Part shown: positions 1-7,528 of the stretch, piece after piece
Layout of the letters: each line of letters starts with the position of its first letter
Position numbering within the stretch: position 1 is the first letter of the stretch
DNA from: Lachnospiraceae bacterium
GTDB taxonomy: Bacteria; Bacillota; Clostridia; Lachnospirales; Lachnospiraceae
Reading direction: 5' to 3'
Length of the DNA stretch: 40,258 nucleotides
Assembly (NCBI GenBank): GCA_017461045.1
Contig: JAFTZJ010000034.1
Location: 1-40,258 of the forward strand
Made by a program: the position numbers and the translations under genes
Notes under the pieces: model-generated
The model's database searches: none
Told to the model about the DNA's origin: nothing
Seen by the model: the letters and a program-made list of their open reading frames with translations, nothing else

Positions 1-138
1 TTCTTTGCTCCGTTAGCTGAGTAGTGGCAGTTAACTATATTTAATTTTAAAATCCTCAACGATGAGGGTTTATTAAGGTTACCCTTTTTTTAGGAAAAAC
101 TTTTTTCTAAAAACTATTGACTTCTAATAGTTAGTCTC
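1..138. other. AT-rich intergenic left edge, no gene seen
   Basis: No open frame, tRNA or convincing hairpin terminator was recognised here. The stretch lies downstream of the minus-strand coiled-coil gene that ends at 139, so it probably holds the 3' untranslated region of that gene. Confidence 0.5.
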
Positions 139-561
139 CTAGTTTCCTTGCATGTTGGTTAATTCCCGTTCCCAATATGTAATCTTTCCACTTAATTTGC
201 TTTTTTCAACCGTACATTCGCTTATTATTAATCGCTGCCGACTTATTTCATGTTCAATATCAGCCAATGCCATATCTGCTTCACTGTATGCAGATAGATA
301 TTCCTTTCCTACCAGTAATTCATCTATCATGTTTGTATATCCTCTGATTAATGTATCCTGCCCGATTATATTTAGTAATTCTTCAACTTTTTGACTTCTG
401 TCATACTTGCAATCACAAAATTCATTCTGATAATCAACACAACATGCTTTTAGACATTCCAGTTGCTTGATGCTTTCTGATGCATTATCAATTCGTGTTT
501 CAAGTTCTATCATGTCTCCCTCGAGTTGATACAGTTTATTAATTATTTCATATTCCACCAT
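139..561 (-). CDS. Small coiled-coil protein, possible type VII secretion accessory
   Basis: This is a 140-residue soluble protein with no signal peptide or membrane segment. The sequence is almost wholly helical with heptad-like leucine and isoleucine spacing. The ATG at 561 follows GGGAGG by 8 nt, which supports a real gene. A cysteine-rich patch (CC at about 40-41, then CDC at about 49-51) sits in the middle. The central part, with GY..M..LL.G.EY..AY, resembles by eye the small WXG/DUF5082-like helical proteins that accompany LXG toxins of type VII secretion in Firmicutes. That link is an inference from pattern only; no toxin or EssC gene is visible in this window and the flank to the left is cut off. 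It may equally be an unrelated coiled-coil protein. Confidence 0.6.
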   Translation of the reverse strand: MVEYEIINKLYQLEGDMIELETRIDNASESIKQLECLKACCVDYQNEFCDCKYDRSQKVEELLNIIGQDTLIRGYTNMIDELLVGKEYLSAYSEADMALADIEHEISRQRLIISECTVEKSKLSGKITYWERELTNMQGN

Positions 562-723
562 TTACCACGCCTCCCATTTTATCTTTCATGCTTCCTTTCA
601 TTGCCGTGCATTCTTTTAATTTTTAAGTTTAGACATTCGTTCGGTATTTTTCTACAGTCATTGCAAAAATAACCATTTTCATGCAAAATTAGCAAAAATA
701 TGGGGTACAAATAAAAAGAGAAC
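562..723. other. Intergenic region upstream of the coiled-coil gene
   Basis: AT-rich spacer that must hold the promoter of the minus-strand gene at 139-561. No box pair close to the consensus was convincing. The right part receives the terminator of the thiamine transport operon. Confidence 0.4.
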
Positions 724-774
724 AAAAAACCGACCTCTAATCGTTAGCTTTGATTCTAACTTTCGAGGTCGGTT
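724..774 (-). terminator. Intrinsic terminator of the thiamine transport operon
   Basis: A 10-bp perfect stem (728-737 with 765-774) encloses a second 5-bp stem (743-747 with 756-760). On the minus strand it is followed by a run of T complementary to 724-729. It lies 6 nt past the stop of the ATPase gene. Confidence 0.85.
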
Positions 775-780
775 CAATCA

Positions 781-1518
781 CTACTGACAGAAATGCTTTT
801 TGATACTTCGTTTATATTCTATAAATGTCTCGCTCAATAAGAACTCACTACTGCGTGGTTTTGGTTCTTCGATTATCAACTCGTCCGAAATCCTTGCCGG
901 ATTTCCACTCATGATGTAAATTCGATCAGATAGCAAAATTGCCTCATCAATATCATGGGTAATAAATATAGTCGAAAGTTGAATTTCTTCCATGACTTGC
1001 AAATACCACTCCTGCATTGCGGTTCTTGTTAAGGTATCCAACGCACTGAAGGGTTCGTCCAACAGCGCCACTCGATCACCGCACATATAGGTTCGAAGCA
1101 ACGCTGCGCGTTGTCGCATACCGCCGGATAGCTGTCCCGGATATTTATTCTCCGTGCCTTGCAATCCGAATTGGGTAAAATACTCTTCCGCTTGATTTCT
1201 GGCATCTCTTTTCTTAACTCCTTTTAAGATTAACGGAAGCGCCACATTGTCCAACACCGTTTTATGTGGTAGCAACAAATCCTTTTGAAGCATATAGCTA
1301 AGATTACCTGTTTTACCGGTAATGTCTTCCTGCTCCAGCAATACCCTGCCGGAATCCGGCAGGGTCAGTCCTGAAAGCACATTAAATAACGTAGTCTTAC
1401 CAACACCGCTGACACCTAACAGGCAGACCAATTCGCCCTCTTGTAAGGATATAGAAACGTCCTGCAGTACCTGACGCTCACCATATGCTTTTGTAATATG
1501 CTCTGCTTGTAGTATCAT
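781..1518 (-). CDS. thiZ: ABC transporter ATP-binding protein, thiamine precursor import
   Basis: This 245-residue nucleotide-binding subunit powers import by the ThiXYZ-type transporter encoded just upstream. Walker A is GVSGVGKTT at about 36-44, the ABC signature is LSGGMRQR near 130-137, Walker B is VALLDEP near 150-156 and the switch His is in ITHD near 187-190. The overall type matches the nitrate/sulfonate/taurine-like SsuB/TauB family. It is the last gene of the TPP-riboswitch operon, 15 nt after the substrate-binding protein gene, and is followed directly by a terminator. The substrate is inferred from the riboswitch and from the THI5-like binding protein; by sequence alone it could serve another SsuB-type substrate. 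Confidence 0.85.
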   Translation of the reverse strand: MILQAEHITKAYGERQVLQDVSISLQEGELVCLLGVSGVGKTTLFNVLSGLTLPDSGRVLLEQEDITGKTGNLSYMLQKDLLLPHKTVLDNVALPLILKGVKKRDARNQAEEYFTQFGLQGTENKYPGQLSGGMRQRAALLRTYMCGDRVALLDEPFSALDTLTRTAMQEWYLQVMEEIQLSTIFITHDIDEAILLSDRIYIMSGNPARISDELIIEEPKPRSSEFLLSETFIEYKRSIKKHFCQ

Positions 1519-1533
1519 AGTGCCTCCTTATTT

Positions 1534-2547
1534 TTATTGACTCAAATACTCGTTAGTAAAACCTGTACCTGCCGGAATCTCCTCGGATAAACCATTTTCA
1601 TATAACCATGTATAGAATGCATCCCAACGCTCTGGGTCAATGTAGCCCCATTGCTCTACTTCCGCCTTGTACTGATCTGCCAACCAGATTTGACTGCGTT
1701 CTACCATTTCCACATCCAATTCCGGAACTTCTTCACAAAGAATTGCAGCAGCAGTTTCCGGATTTGCAATGGCGTATTCATAGCCCTGACGAGTTGCATC
1801 TAAGAATGCTTTGGCAATCTCCGGATTCGCTTCCATCCATTCTGTATTTCCTATAATAACCGGACTGTAATAATCAAATTCCGGTGTGATATCCTTGAAA
1901 TAGAACATGTTGGTTTCTAATCCCGCCTGTTCGGTAGAAATACCGTCCCAAGCATAATATACCCAAACCGCATCAATATCCTGCTGCAATGCAGATGGTA
2001 CATCTGTTACATATTCCGGAATCAGATTTACATTTGCATAATTACCGCCGTCGACTTCTACGATATTCTCTATCATTGCCTGCTCAACCGGCAATCCCCA
2101 TGTGGCGTAGTTTTTTCCTTCCATACCAGCCGGTGAAGTAATTCCGTCTTCTTTTAAGGAAATAATTCCGGATGTATTGTGTTGAATAATCGCCGCTACT
2201 GCTTCCACCGGCATTTCATCTTCCGATGTAAATACAGGCGCTAAGTAATCCTGAAAATCAACACCGAATTGAGCCTGACCGGAAGCCACCATTGTTGTTG
2301 CCCCATCCTCCGGCGGTTGCACAATTGTCACCTTTAATCCTGCTGCCTCATAATATCCCAGATTCTGTGCCACATAGAGCCCGGTATGATTAGTATTCGG
2401 TGTCCAGTCCAACACAAAGGTGATTTCTGTTAATTCACCATCGGCAGATCCATTATTTCCACTTTCTGTATTTGTTCCGCATGCACACAATGTAAATGTC
2501 ATAACAGCCATTAACAGTGCACTCATCATTTTCTTTAACAGTTTCAT
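1534..2547 (-). CDS. thiY: ThiY-like substrate-binding lipoprotein (NMT1/THI5 family)
   Basis: This is a 337-residue lipoprotein. A basic and hydrophobic signal peptide ends in the lipobox LCAC, so Cys at about 23 is the likely lipidated residue. The mature protein begins with a short Ser/Gly/Asn-rich linker and then FVLDWTPNTNHTGLYVA, the hallmark opening of the NMT1/THI5-like family that binds pyrimidine precursors of thiamine such as HMP or formylaminopyrimidine. It should sit on the outer face of the membrane and feed the ThiX permease. The stop codon abuts the start region of the next gene, and it is directly downstream of the permease. TPP control is expected from the upstream riboswitch. 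The exact ligand (HMP or a thiamine breakdown product) cannot be told from the sequence. Confidence 0.88.
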   Translation of the reverse strand: MKLLKKMMSALLMAVMTFTLCACGTNTESGNNGSADGELTEITFVLDWTPNTNHTGLYVAQNLGYYEAAGLKVTIVQPPEDGATTMVASGQAQFGVDFQDYLAPVFTSEDEMPVEAVAAIIQHNTSGIISLKEDGITSPAGMEGKNYATWGLPVEQAMIENIVEVDGGNYANVNLIPEYVTDVPSALQQDIDAVWVYYAWDGISTEQAGLETNMFYFKDITPEFDYYSPVIIGNTEWMEANPEIAKAFLDATRQGYEYAIANPETAAAILCEEVPELDVEMVERSQIWLADQYKAEVEQWGYIDPERWDAFYTWLYENGLSEEIPAGTGFTNEYLSQ

Positions 2548-3339
2548 TTATTTCTTCTCCTTGCGATTTTGTTTTTCATCTTGGCAACGATTCCAAGGCA
2601 TCGCCTTGTACTGTGCCACTTTTACAATCGCCATCAACAACAAGCTAATGGCAGACACGAGAAAAATTACCGCAAACATCTTGTCGTAATCATAGGATTT
2701 CTTCACACGGGTCATATATACTCCAAGACCCTGGAAGCCTCCTAACCATTCAGCAATCACTGCACCTACCACCGAGTAGGCAACTGCGATTTTCAGACCG
2801 GAAAAGAACTCACCTAATGCATTAGGGAATTTTACATGCCAGAATATCTGCCAGCGATTGGCTTTCATGGAATGCATTAATTTTATCATATCCGGGTCTA
2901 CAGACCGGAAGCCCTCTAGTAATCCAATAGCAATGGGAAAGAAGGATACCAGCACAACCAACACCACCTTCGGTGCGATTCCATAAGAAAACCATAGAAT
3001 CAGCAGTGGTGCAATAGCAACCGGCGGAACCGTCTGGGTTAATATCAAAATGGGATACAGTCCTTTTCGCACCGGTTCATAGGCATCCATAAGTGCCGCA
3101 CACAAAAATCCCAGCGCCACACCACATACCAAGCCTAAAGCAGCTTCTAATAGCGTGACTTTGGAATGACTCATTAATATCGGAAAATCAGCAATAAATG
3201 CCTGAGTCACTTCTATCGGAGAAGGCAACATATAACCCGGAACAAGCCCGGTCATGCTAACCCCCTGCCATATTACCAGAACACCCAATATGACAAATAC
3301 AGGTATGCAATTACGAATGATGTTTCGTTGTTTTTTCAT
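2548..3339 (-). CDS. thiX: ABC transporter permease, thiamine precursor import
   Basis: This 263-residue inner-membrane permease has about six hydrophobic segments. The first is at about 10-30, and the cytoplasmic coupling (EAA) loop near 150-180 contains EGFRSVDPDMIKLM and the sequence leading to FPNALGEFFSGLK, as in the SsuC/TauC/ThiX group. It should dimerise and pair with the adjacent ATPase and ThiY-like lipoprotein. The ATG at 3339 overlaps the end of the thiamine-binding gene by 29 nt, with GGAGAGG about 12 nt upstream, suggesting translational coupling. No internal Met offers a better start. Confidence 0.87.
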   Translation of the reverse strand: MKKQRNIIRNCIPVFVILGVLVIWQGVSMTGLVPGYMLPSPIEVTQAFIADFPILMSHSKVTLLEAALGLVCGVALGFLCAALMDAYEPVRKGLYPILILTQTVPPVAIAPLLILWFSYGIAPKVVLVVLVSFFPIAIGLLEGFRSVDPDMIKLMHSMKANRWQIFWHVKFPNALGEFFSGLKIAVAYSVVGAVIAEWLGGFQGLGVYMTRVKKSYDYDKMFAVIFLVSAISLLLMAIVKVAQYKAMPWNRCQDEKQNRKEKK

Positions 3340-3613
3340 CGATGGTTAGTACCTCTCCTTCCGGCTTATATGTAATCTTTACATAACTCATTACGCTTGG
3401 ACAGCCGGCATTTACTGCAATATACTGACATTGCTTTACAATTTCCATTAGTTCTTCATAGTCGCCTTCCATGGCAGTTTCACAGGGACCAACATAATAA
3501 GTAACGCCTGTACTTTTAATGTAATCGATCACTGCATCCACAATTCGAACAACTTCTTTGTCGGTTGCTACACCGGGTAGCACCTGGATGGCTAAATTTG
3601 CATTCATCTTCAT
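3311..3613 (-). CDS. Thiamine-binding protein (MTH1187/YkoF-like)
   Basis: This 100-residue soluble protein has the single ferredoxin-like module of the MTH1187/YkoF thiamine-binding family: an N-terminal strand NLAIQVLPG, then GVTYYVGPCETAMEGDYEELM in the middle. In Bacillus subtilis, YkoF is a double version encoded with a thiamine-precursor ABC transporter, so the neighbourhood agrees. It is the first gene after the TPP riboswitch and its 3' end overlaps the permease gene. The ATG at 3613 lies about 14 nt from AGGAGG, a little far, but an in-frame stop just upstream rules out an earlier start. Its role, perhaps ligand hand-off or storage in the cytoplasm, is inferred. Confidence 0.85.
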   Translation of the reverse strand: MKMNANLAIQVLPGVATDKEVVRIVDAVIDYIKSTGVTYYVGPCETAMEGDYEELMEIVKQCQYIAVNAGCPSVMSYVKITYKPEGEVLTIDEKTTKHHS

Positions 3614-3715
3614 TTTCTTCTAATATACCTCCTTAGCATATGGTTGGTAGTTTCATTTACAAAGTACTTGTGCACCAATGCTTTGCTTTGTGTAATTCCT
3701 GTATGGAACTACACA

Positions 3716-3749
3716 TAAAAACCCCTTCCAAATCGCTTCGGAAGGGGTT
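3716..3749 (-). terminator. Riboswitch-controlled intrinsic terminator
   Basis: A perfect 10-bp GC-rich stem (3720-3729 with 3740-3749) with a 10-nt loop is followed on the minus strand by a T run. It lies between the TPP aptamer and the first gene, as expected for the expression platform of a transcriptional OFF switch. Confidence 0.88.
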
Positions 3750-3781
3750 GAAAAAATCGCATATTATTTGCTTATTCAAAT

Positions 3782-3879
3782 CTCCCTCCGCCAGCATTAT
3801 CTGGATCAGGTCATGGGTCTCCCCAAAGGATTAATGACAGGATTATGTCATCTCTCAGCCTAATTCCTTAAGCACTCCT
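3782..3879 (-). promoter_or_regulatory. TPP riboswitch (THI element)
   Basis: Read on the minus strand, the segment contains the conserved GGCTGAGA block (near 3853-3860) and the ACCTGATCCAGATAATGC followed by GGCGGAGGGA block (near 3782-3812), the two most conserved parts of the thiamine pyrophosphate aptamer. A consensus promoter lies just upstream and a terminator hairpin 33 nt downstream, so ligand binding should favour termination before the thiamine transport genes. Confidence 0.95.
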
Positions 3880-3891
3880 GATATCTAGGCA

Positions 3892-3920
3892 ATTATATAT
3901 CTATGTATTTCAAATGTCAA
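3892..3920 (-). promoter_or_regulatory. Consensus promoter of the thiamine transport operon
   Basis: On the minus strand a perfect TTGACA (3915-3920) and a perfect TATAAT (3892-3897) are separated by 17 nt. Transcription would begin a few bases before the TPP aptamer. Confidence 0.85.
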
Positions 3921-3982
3921 GACACTTACTTATATAACCTTTCTCTATACTAAAGCATAACAAATGCAATCTCTGCATATTA

Positions 3983-4807
3983 TCAATCCATACAAATCTC
4001 ATCTCCACTATGGACGTAAATCAATTGTTCGCCCATAATGTCTTTTAAAAGCCGGAACGGCACTTCACCGGTACAATGCCCGGTATAGAATCGGGTACGG
4101 TACTTCATCAACTCTCGTGCAGTTTCCTTCACCGCCTCCAAATCCGCCTCTGAATAGCCATCCTTCTTCTGCATATGAAATCCGCTGATTACAATATCCG
4201 GCTCTGTTCCATAGATGTCTATATATGCTTCTAAAATGTTCAAAATTCCGTTATGGGCACATCCGGATATAAGAATCCGTTTATCTCCTTCTTCCATCAC
4301 CAAATACTGTTCATGTTGAAAAGTATCCTGAACAAATATATCCCCTTGTTTTACTTTCAGTTCTAAATTTCCGGATGGCCATAGTCTTCTTCCGGTCACG
4401 CCAGAAAATACAAATAATTCTTCGTCAATTCTATAATTTCCTTCAATCCATTTTACCTGCGGAAGTTTCTGAATCTCGGGGGCAATACCGATGTATTTCT
4501 CTAGCTTATCATTCACATGATAATATGCATCAATTGCAGACTTCTGCATCCATATCTTTGCTGAGGAATTCAATTCTGCAAATCCCAGAATCCCTCCTGC
4601 ATGATCATAATGTCCATGACTTAATATTACCGTATCCACTTGTGTTAAGTCGATACCAAGAGTCTCTGCATTTGTAAGAAATGCGTTACTGGCACCAGTG
4701 TCTACCAGTAGTTTATGATGTTCTGTTTCAATGTAGAAGCTTAATCCGTGCTCATAAAGGCAGTTATTCGCTCCTATTGTATTTTCCATTAAATTTATGA
4801 TTTTCAT
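3983..4807 (-). CDS. MBL-fold metallo-hydrolase
   Basis: This cytoplasmic metallo-beta-lactamase-fold protein has 274 residues from the chosen start. The metal-binding motif HGHYDH is at about residues 64-69 (H64, H66, D68, H69), preceded by LLVDTG. Later ligands are likely His in SGCAHNG and in GFHM and YTGHC. This layout fits the subgroup often labelled as dihydropterin-type (ribofuranosyl)aminobenzene phosphate synthase-like, whose true substrate in Clostridia is unknown. I chose the ATG at 4807 because AGAAGGA lies 8 nt upstream; a 7-residue longer version starting at 4828 has no comparable site. It is downstream of the GNAT gene at 4852 and may be cotranscribed with it. Confidence 0.85.
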   Translation of the reverse strand: MKIINLMENTIGANNCLYEHGLSFYIETEHHKLLVDTGASNAFLTNAETLGIDLTQVDTVILSHGHYDHAGGILGFAELNSSAKIWMQKSAIDAYYHVNDKLEKYIGIAPEIQKLPQVKWIEGNYRIDEELFVFSGVTGRRLWPSGNLELKVKQGDIFVQDTFQHEQYLVMEEGDKRILISGCAHNGILNILEAYIDIYGTEPDIVISGFHMQKKDGYSEADLEAVKETARELMKYRTRFYTGHCTGEVPFRLLKDIMGEQLIYVHSGDEICMD

Positions 4808-4851
4808 GTTATCCTTCTTTCTGTGCATTGGATTTGTTCAAACCTATAAGT

Positions 4852-5322
4852 TCATTCGCCCTGTGGGACATTTTCATTTAAGCTCTTGTTACGGTAATTC
4901 AAGTTTGTACGAAGGGTATATCCCTGCTCTTCCCAGAAGACATTTGCTTCATTGTTATCTTTAAAAACCAACCCAAATATTTTCGAAATACCTTCTTTGC
5001 GTAGGGCATCTTCTGCCTTCCGAACAAGCATGCCAGCGATTCCTTGCCGTCGATAATCAGGATGAACGCACATATGATGAACAATTGCACGCCTTCCATC
5101 ATGACCAGTAAGTATAACTCCGACTATCATCTCATCATTCTTTGCGTCATCATTCATATATGCTAAAAAACAAGTTGTCGGATTACGCTTTAAGTACCGT
5201 TCAATTCCATCTCTACTATCATCCACCGGATTCATCGCGCGTCTTGATTGCTCAGTGCTATTCCAAAGTTCATAGATTCTGTCATAATCCTCTATTACAA
5301 CAGATCTGATTTTAATATTCAT
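4852..5322 (-). CDS. GNAT family N-acetyltransferase
   Basis: A single-domain GNAT of 156 residues from the ATG at 5322. The acetyl-CoA binding motif A appears as VHPDYRRQGIAGMLV near 80-95, followed by the C-terminal NNEANVFWEEQGY motif typical of the fold. Substrate is unknown. GGAGG lies 13 nt before the chosen ATG; a TTG start 12 codons earlier is possible but has no clear Shine-Dalgarno. It heads a likely two-gene unit with the MBL-fold hydrolase. Confidence 0.85.
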   Translation of the reverse strand: MNIKIRSVVIEDYDRIYELWNSTEQSRRAMNPVDDSRDGIERYLKRNPTTCFLAYMNDDAKNDEMIVGVILTGHDGRRAIVHHMCVHPDYRRQGIAGMLVRKAEDALRKEGISKIFGLVFKDNNEANVFWEEQGYTLRTNLNYRNKSLNENVPQGE

Positions 5323-5448
5323 AGTCTTATACTTGCCTCCATCAAATTCATCTAACAAACCTATAATTGATACTTACAACCTACGAGTTGCTCACTGTAT
5401 AATTACAGGGGTATATAAATCATTTTTCGCACCCCTTATGTTGTTTTA

Positions 5449-5919
5449 TTATATATCATTGGGCAATTCCATCTGATTTTCCATCTTAATAAAACCATAT
5501 TTTTCATATAATAGTTGTCCCATATCGGTTGCTTCCAACGTAATATGATGAATTCCTAACTTTTTTGTTTCTTGAATCAACAAATCCAACATGCGATATG
5601 CAATACCATTTCTACGATATTCCGGCTTGGTATACATATTCATGATGTATGCCTTGCGACCACTAGGATTATGATAAGTCGGCATAACTGTATAAAAACT
5701 CACACCACCAGTTCCAACGAATTCGTCACCATCAAATACTAAAATTGCAATGTGGGATTTATCTGTTAAAGCTCTTTGGTAATATTCATAAGATTCGTTT
5801 TTCACTTGCGACATGTCTTCAGATTCATCTAACTTATTTGCAGCCCGTAACACTTCAATTCTGGTAGTTGTCAAAACATCTAAATCTTCAACTGTTGCCA
5901 GTTTATATAATAATTCCAT
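5449..5919 (-). CDS. GNAT family N-acetyltransferase
   Basis: A 156-residue single-domain acetyltransferase. Motif A is MYTKPEYRRNGIAYRMLD near 96-113, and the end has TDMGQLLYEKYGF, the usual strand 6 to helix region of GNATs. The start ATG at 5919 is preceded by AGGAGG at 7 nt. It stands alone between spacers of about 90 and 30 nt. Substrate cannot be assigned. Confidence 0.87.
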   Translation of the reverse strand: MELLYKLATVEDLDVLTTTRIEVLRAANKLDESEDMSQVKNESYEYYQRALTDKSHIAILVFDGDEFVGTGGVSFYTVMPTYHNPSGRKAYIMNMYTKPEYRRNGIAYRMLDLLIQETKKLGIHHITLEATDMGQLLYEKYGFIKMENQMELPNDI

Positions 5920-5948
5920 TGTAAGTCCTCCTTAGCATAAATCTAGGA

Positions 5949-6371
5949 TTATGGTGCCTCATAATAGTCCGTAATTCGTAACTTCCCTTCTTCCCACGCT
6001 ACTGTAACTGTAACCGGAATATTCCAGCTACCACCTCTGCATTCACCTGCCGTATCATAGACTGCATAGGTATACCAGTAGGTCGTCTTACCTCCAACAA
6101 ACCAGTGAATTGTAATTGGAAATAATAATTTATTGGTTTCCTGTAAGGAAGAATCTGTTTTGGTACTACCCGGATAACCATCACGATAGCAAAGTCTTTG
6201 ATACATTTCATCTGTCACTAATTCTGATTGAGAATTCCCTTCACCATATGTAAGATAACTGTCTTTTACTGCCACATACACTCTGCTACTAACGTAAATC
6301 GACTCCCCAATATAACTGAGTAACAATACTCCCAGACAAATCAGTACTATAATTCCTGCTTTCTTCATCAT
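5949..6371 (-). CDS. Membrane-anchored or secreted protein of unknown function
   Basis: From the ATG at 6371 this is a 140-residue protein that starts with two Met and two Lys, followed by a single hydrophobic segment (about 4-22) that is a signal anchor or uncleaved signal peptide. The rest is predicted outside the cell: a YxTYGEGNSQSE loop, one central and one later Cys, and an aromatic strand-rich region ending in LRITDYYEAP. AAGGAG lies 6 nt before the chosen start, while the 17-codon longer reading has no such site. I do not recognise the family. Confidence 0.7.
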   Translation of the reverse strand: MMKKAGIIVLICLGVLLLSYIGESIYVSSRVYVAVKDSYLTYGEGNSQSELVTDEMYQRLCYRDGYPGSTKTDSSLQETNKLLFPITIHWFVGGKTTYWYTYAVYDTAGECRGGSWNIPVTVTVAWEEGKLRITDYYEAP

Positions 6372-6438
6372 TAATTTCTCCTTTGACTTTTTAAAGTCAA
6401 TTATAGGATAGACACATTTCATGGGGATGAAGAAAATC

Positions 6439-6624
6439 TTAAAAGTTTCGTACAGAACCAGTTGCCCAAGGACTTCCTACATCACAACGCCCATGATGAT
6501 ACTGCTCTTTTACCGCTTCGTTACTCATTTTTTCTTCTACATCAATGTGAATCCGACTGACACCGGCCTCGGTTTTGTTATCCAACAATTCAATAATTGC
6601 TTGAATATCTCTATCTTCTGTCAT
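6439..6624 (-). CDS. Small protein with YHHGRCDVGSPWA motif
   Basis: A 61-residue protein. Residues 1-40 are acidic and probably helical followed by a short strand (RIHIDVEE); residues 42-54 form a striking motif rich in His, Cys, Gly and Trp (Y42, H43, H44, C47, D48, W53). The start ATG at 6624 lies 3 nt after the stop of the membrane-protein gene and has AAGGA upstream, so the pair is probably coupled. No function is known to me. The Cys/His cluster could bind a metal or be a recognition site, but that is a guess. It could also be a regulator or partner of the neighbouring membrane protein. Confidence 0.65.
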   Translation of the reverse strand: MTEDRDIQAIIELLDNKTEAGVSRIHIDVEEKMSNEAVKEQYHHGRCDVGSPWATGSVRNF

Positions 6625-6627
6625 TCG

Positions 6628-6948
6628 TTAATCCTTCTTTCGATACTTCTTTTCAATCACTACTGTATAAATCACCATCACTGCTATGGCTTCAAACATA
6701 GCCCCCAAAATCGAAAGTATAATATACGGTGTGTTTTGTTCCATTAACAACGGTGTTCCTAATGCCACAAATATAACACCAAATACGCACCATAGAATTC
6801 CCACAGCACGATTATAGCTCTTTACATCTGACACTTCGAATTGCTTTGCATTTGCCCAAAATCCCATTGGACCCTTTGCAAAAAAAGCAAAAATCCCAAG
6901 TCCAACGAACAAAATTCCTACTGTGGACCATCCAATAAATGCAACCAT
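6628..6948 (-). CDS. Small integral membrane protein, DUF3784-like
   Basis: A 106-residue protein with three clear membrane segments (about 5-25, 48-66 and 73-94) and a basic C-terminus. Between segments 1 and 2 lies FWANAKQFEVSDVKSYNRAVG, similar to the loop of small DUF3784/SdpI-like membrane proteins in Firmicutes. The ATG follows GAGGTG at 5 nt. It is coupled to the small Cys-motif protein downstream. The family assignment is by eye and tentative. Confidence 0.75.
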   Translation of the reverse strand: MVAFIGWSTVGILFVGLGIFAFFAKGPMGFWANAKQFEVSDVKSYNRAVGILWCVFGVIFVALGTPLLMEQNTPYIILSILGAMFEAIAVMVIYTVVIEKKYRKKD

Positions 6949-7001
6949 TCCTTCACCTCACATTATATTTCCTAACCAGTTCCAACTTTCACAAAATCAT
7001 C

Positions 7002-7475
7002 TTACATTTCCGGTAACCATGAGCAAATCTCATCTTCATCAATATTGCCATTTAATACCTTGCCTTCTTTCATAATCGCTCCTTTACAACTTTCCTTTAA
7101 GTTCTCTACGGTCTTTCCAAAACCGCTACCACCGGATGTAGCAAATAAGACTAACACCTTGCCTGACATATCATAACTCTCTAAAAACGTATTTATAATT
7201 GTCGGTGCAACATACCACCAAATTGGAAATCCAAGAAAGACAATGTCATATTCGTCCATATTCTCTACTTTCTCTGCAATCGCAGGTCGTGAACTCTTAT
7301 CCGCCATTTCAACAGAACTCCGGCTCTGCTTATTCATCCAATTTAAGTCATCCTTGGTATAAGGCACCTCTGGTTTAATTTCAAACAAATCCGCTTCCAC
7401 AATGTCTGCTACTACTTTCGCAACTCTTGCGGTCACTCCACTTGCTGAAAAATATGCTACTAGTCTCTTACTCAT
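7002..7475 (-). CDS. Flavodoxin family protein
   Basis: A 157-residue protein with the flavodoxin fold. The FMN phosphate-binding loop is seen near the start as YFSASGVTARVAK (about 8-20), followed by FLGFPIWWYVAPTIINTFLE (aromatic FMN-stacking loop near 81-100) and ATSGGSGFGKT near 112-122. This is the long-loop-lacking type common in Clostridia that acts as a soluble electron carrier or quinone/disulfide reductase partner. AGGAGG precedes the ATG at 7475. Confidence 0.9.
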   Translation of the reverse strand: MSKRLVAYFSASGVTARVAKVVADIVEADLFEIKPEVPYTKDDLNWMNKQSRSSVEMADKSSRPAIAEKVENMDEYDIVFLGFPIWWYVAPTIINTFLESYDMSGKVLVLFATSGGSGFGKTVENLKESCKGAIMKEGKVLNGNIDEDEICSWLPEM

Positions 7476-7528
7476 TTTTATTCCTCCTGCTCGTATAAAT
7501 TATTCTAACTTCTCAAACAAATCAGCTA

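Noticed and set aside
6421-6747. Plus-strand frame of 108 residues
   Set aside because: Antisense to two coupled minus-strand genes that have ribosome binding sites and a conserved-looking motif.
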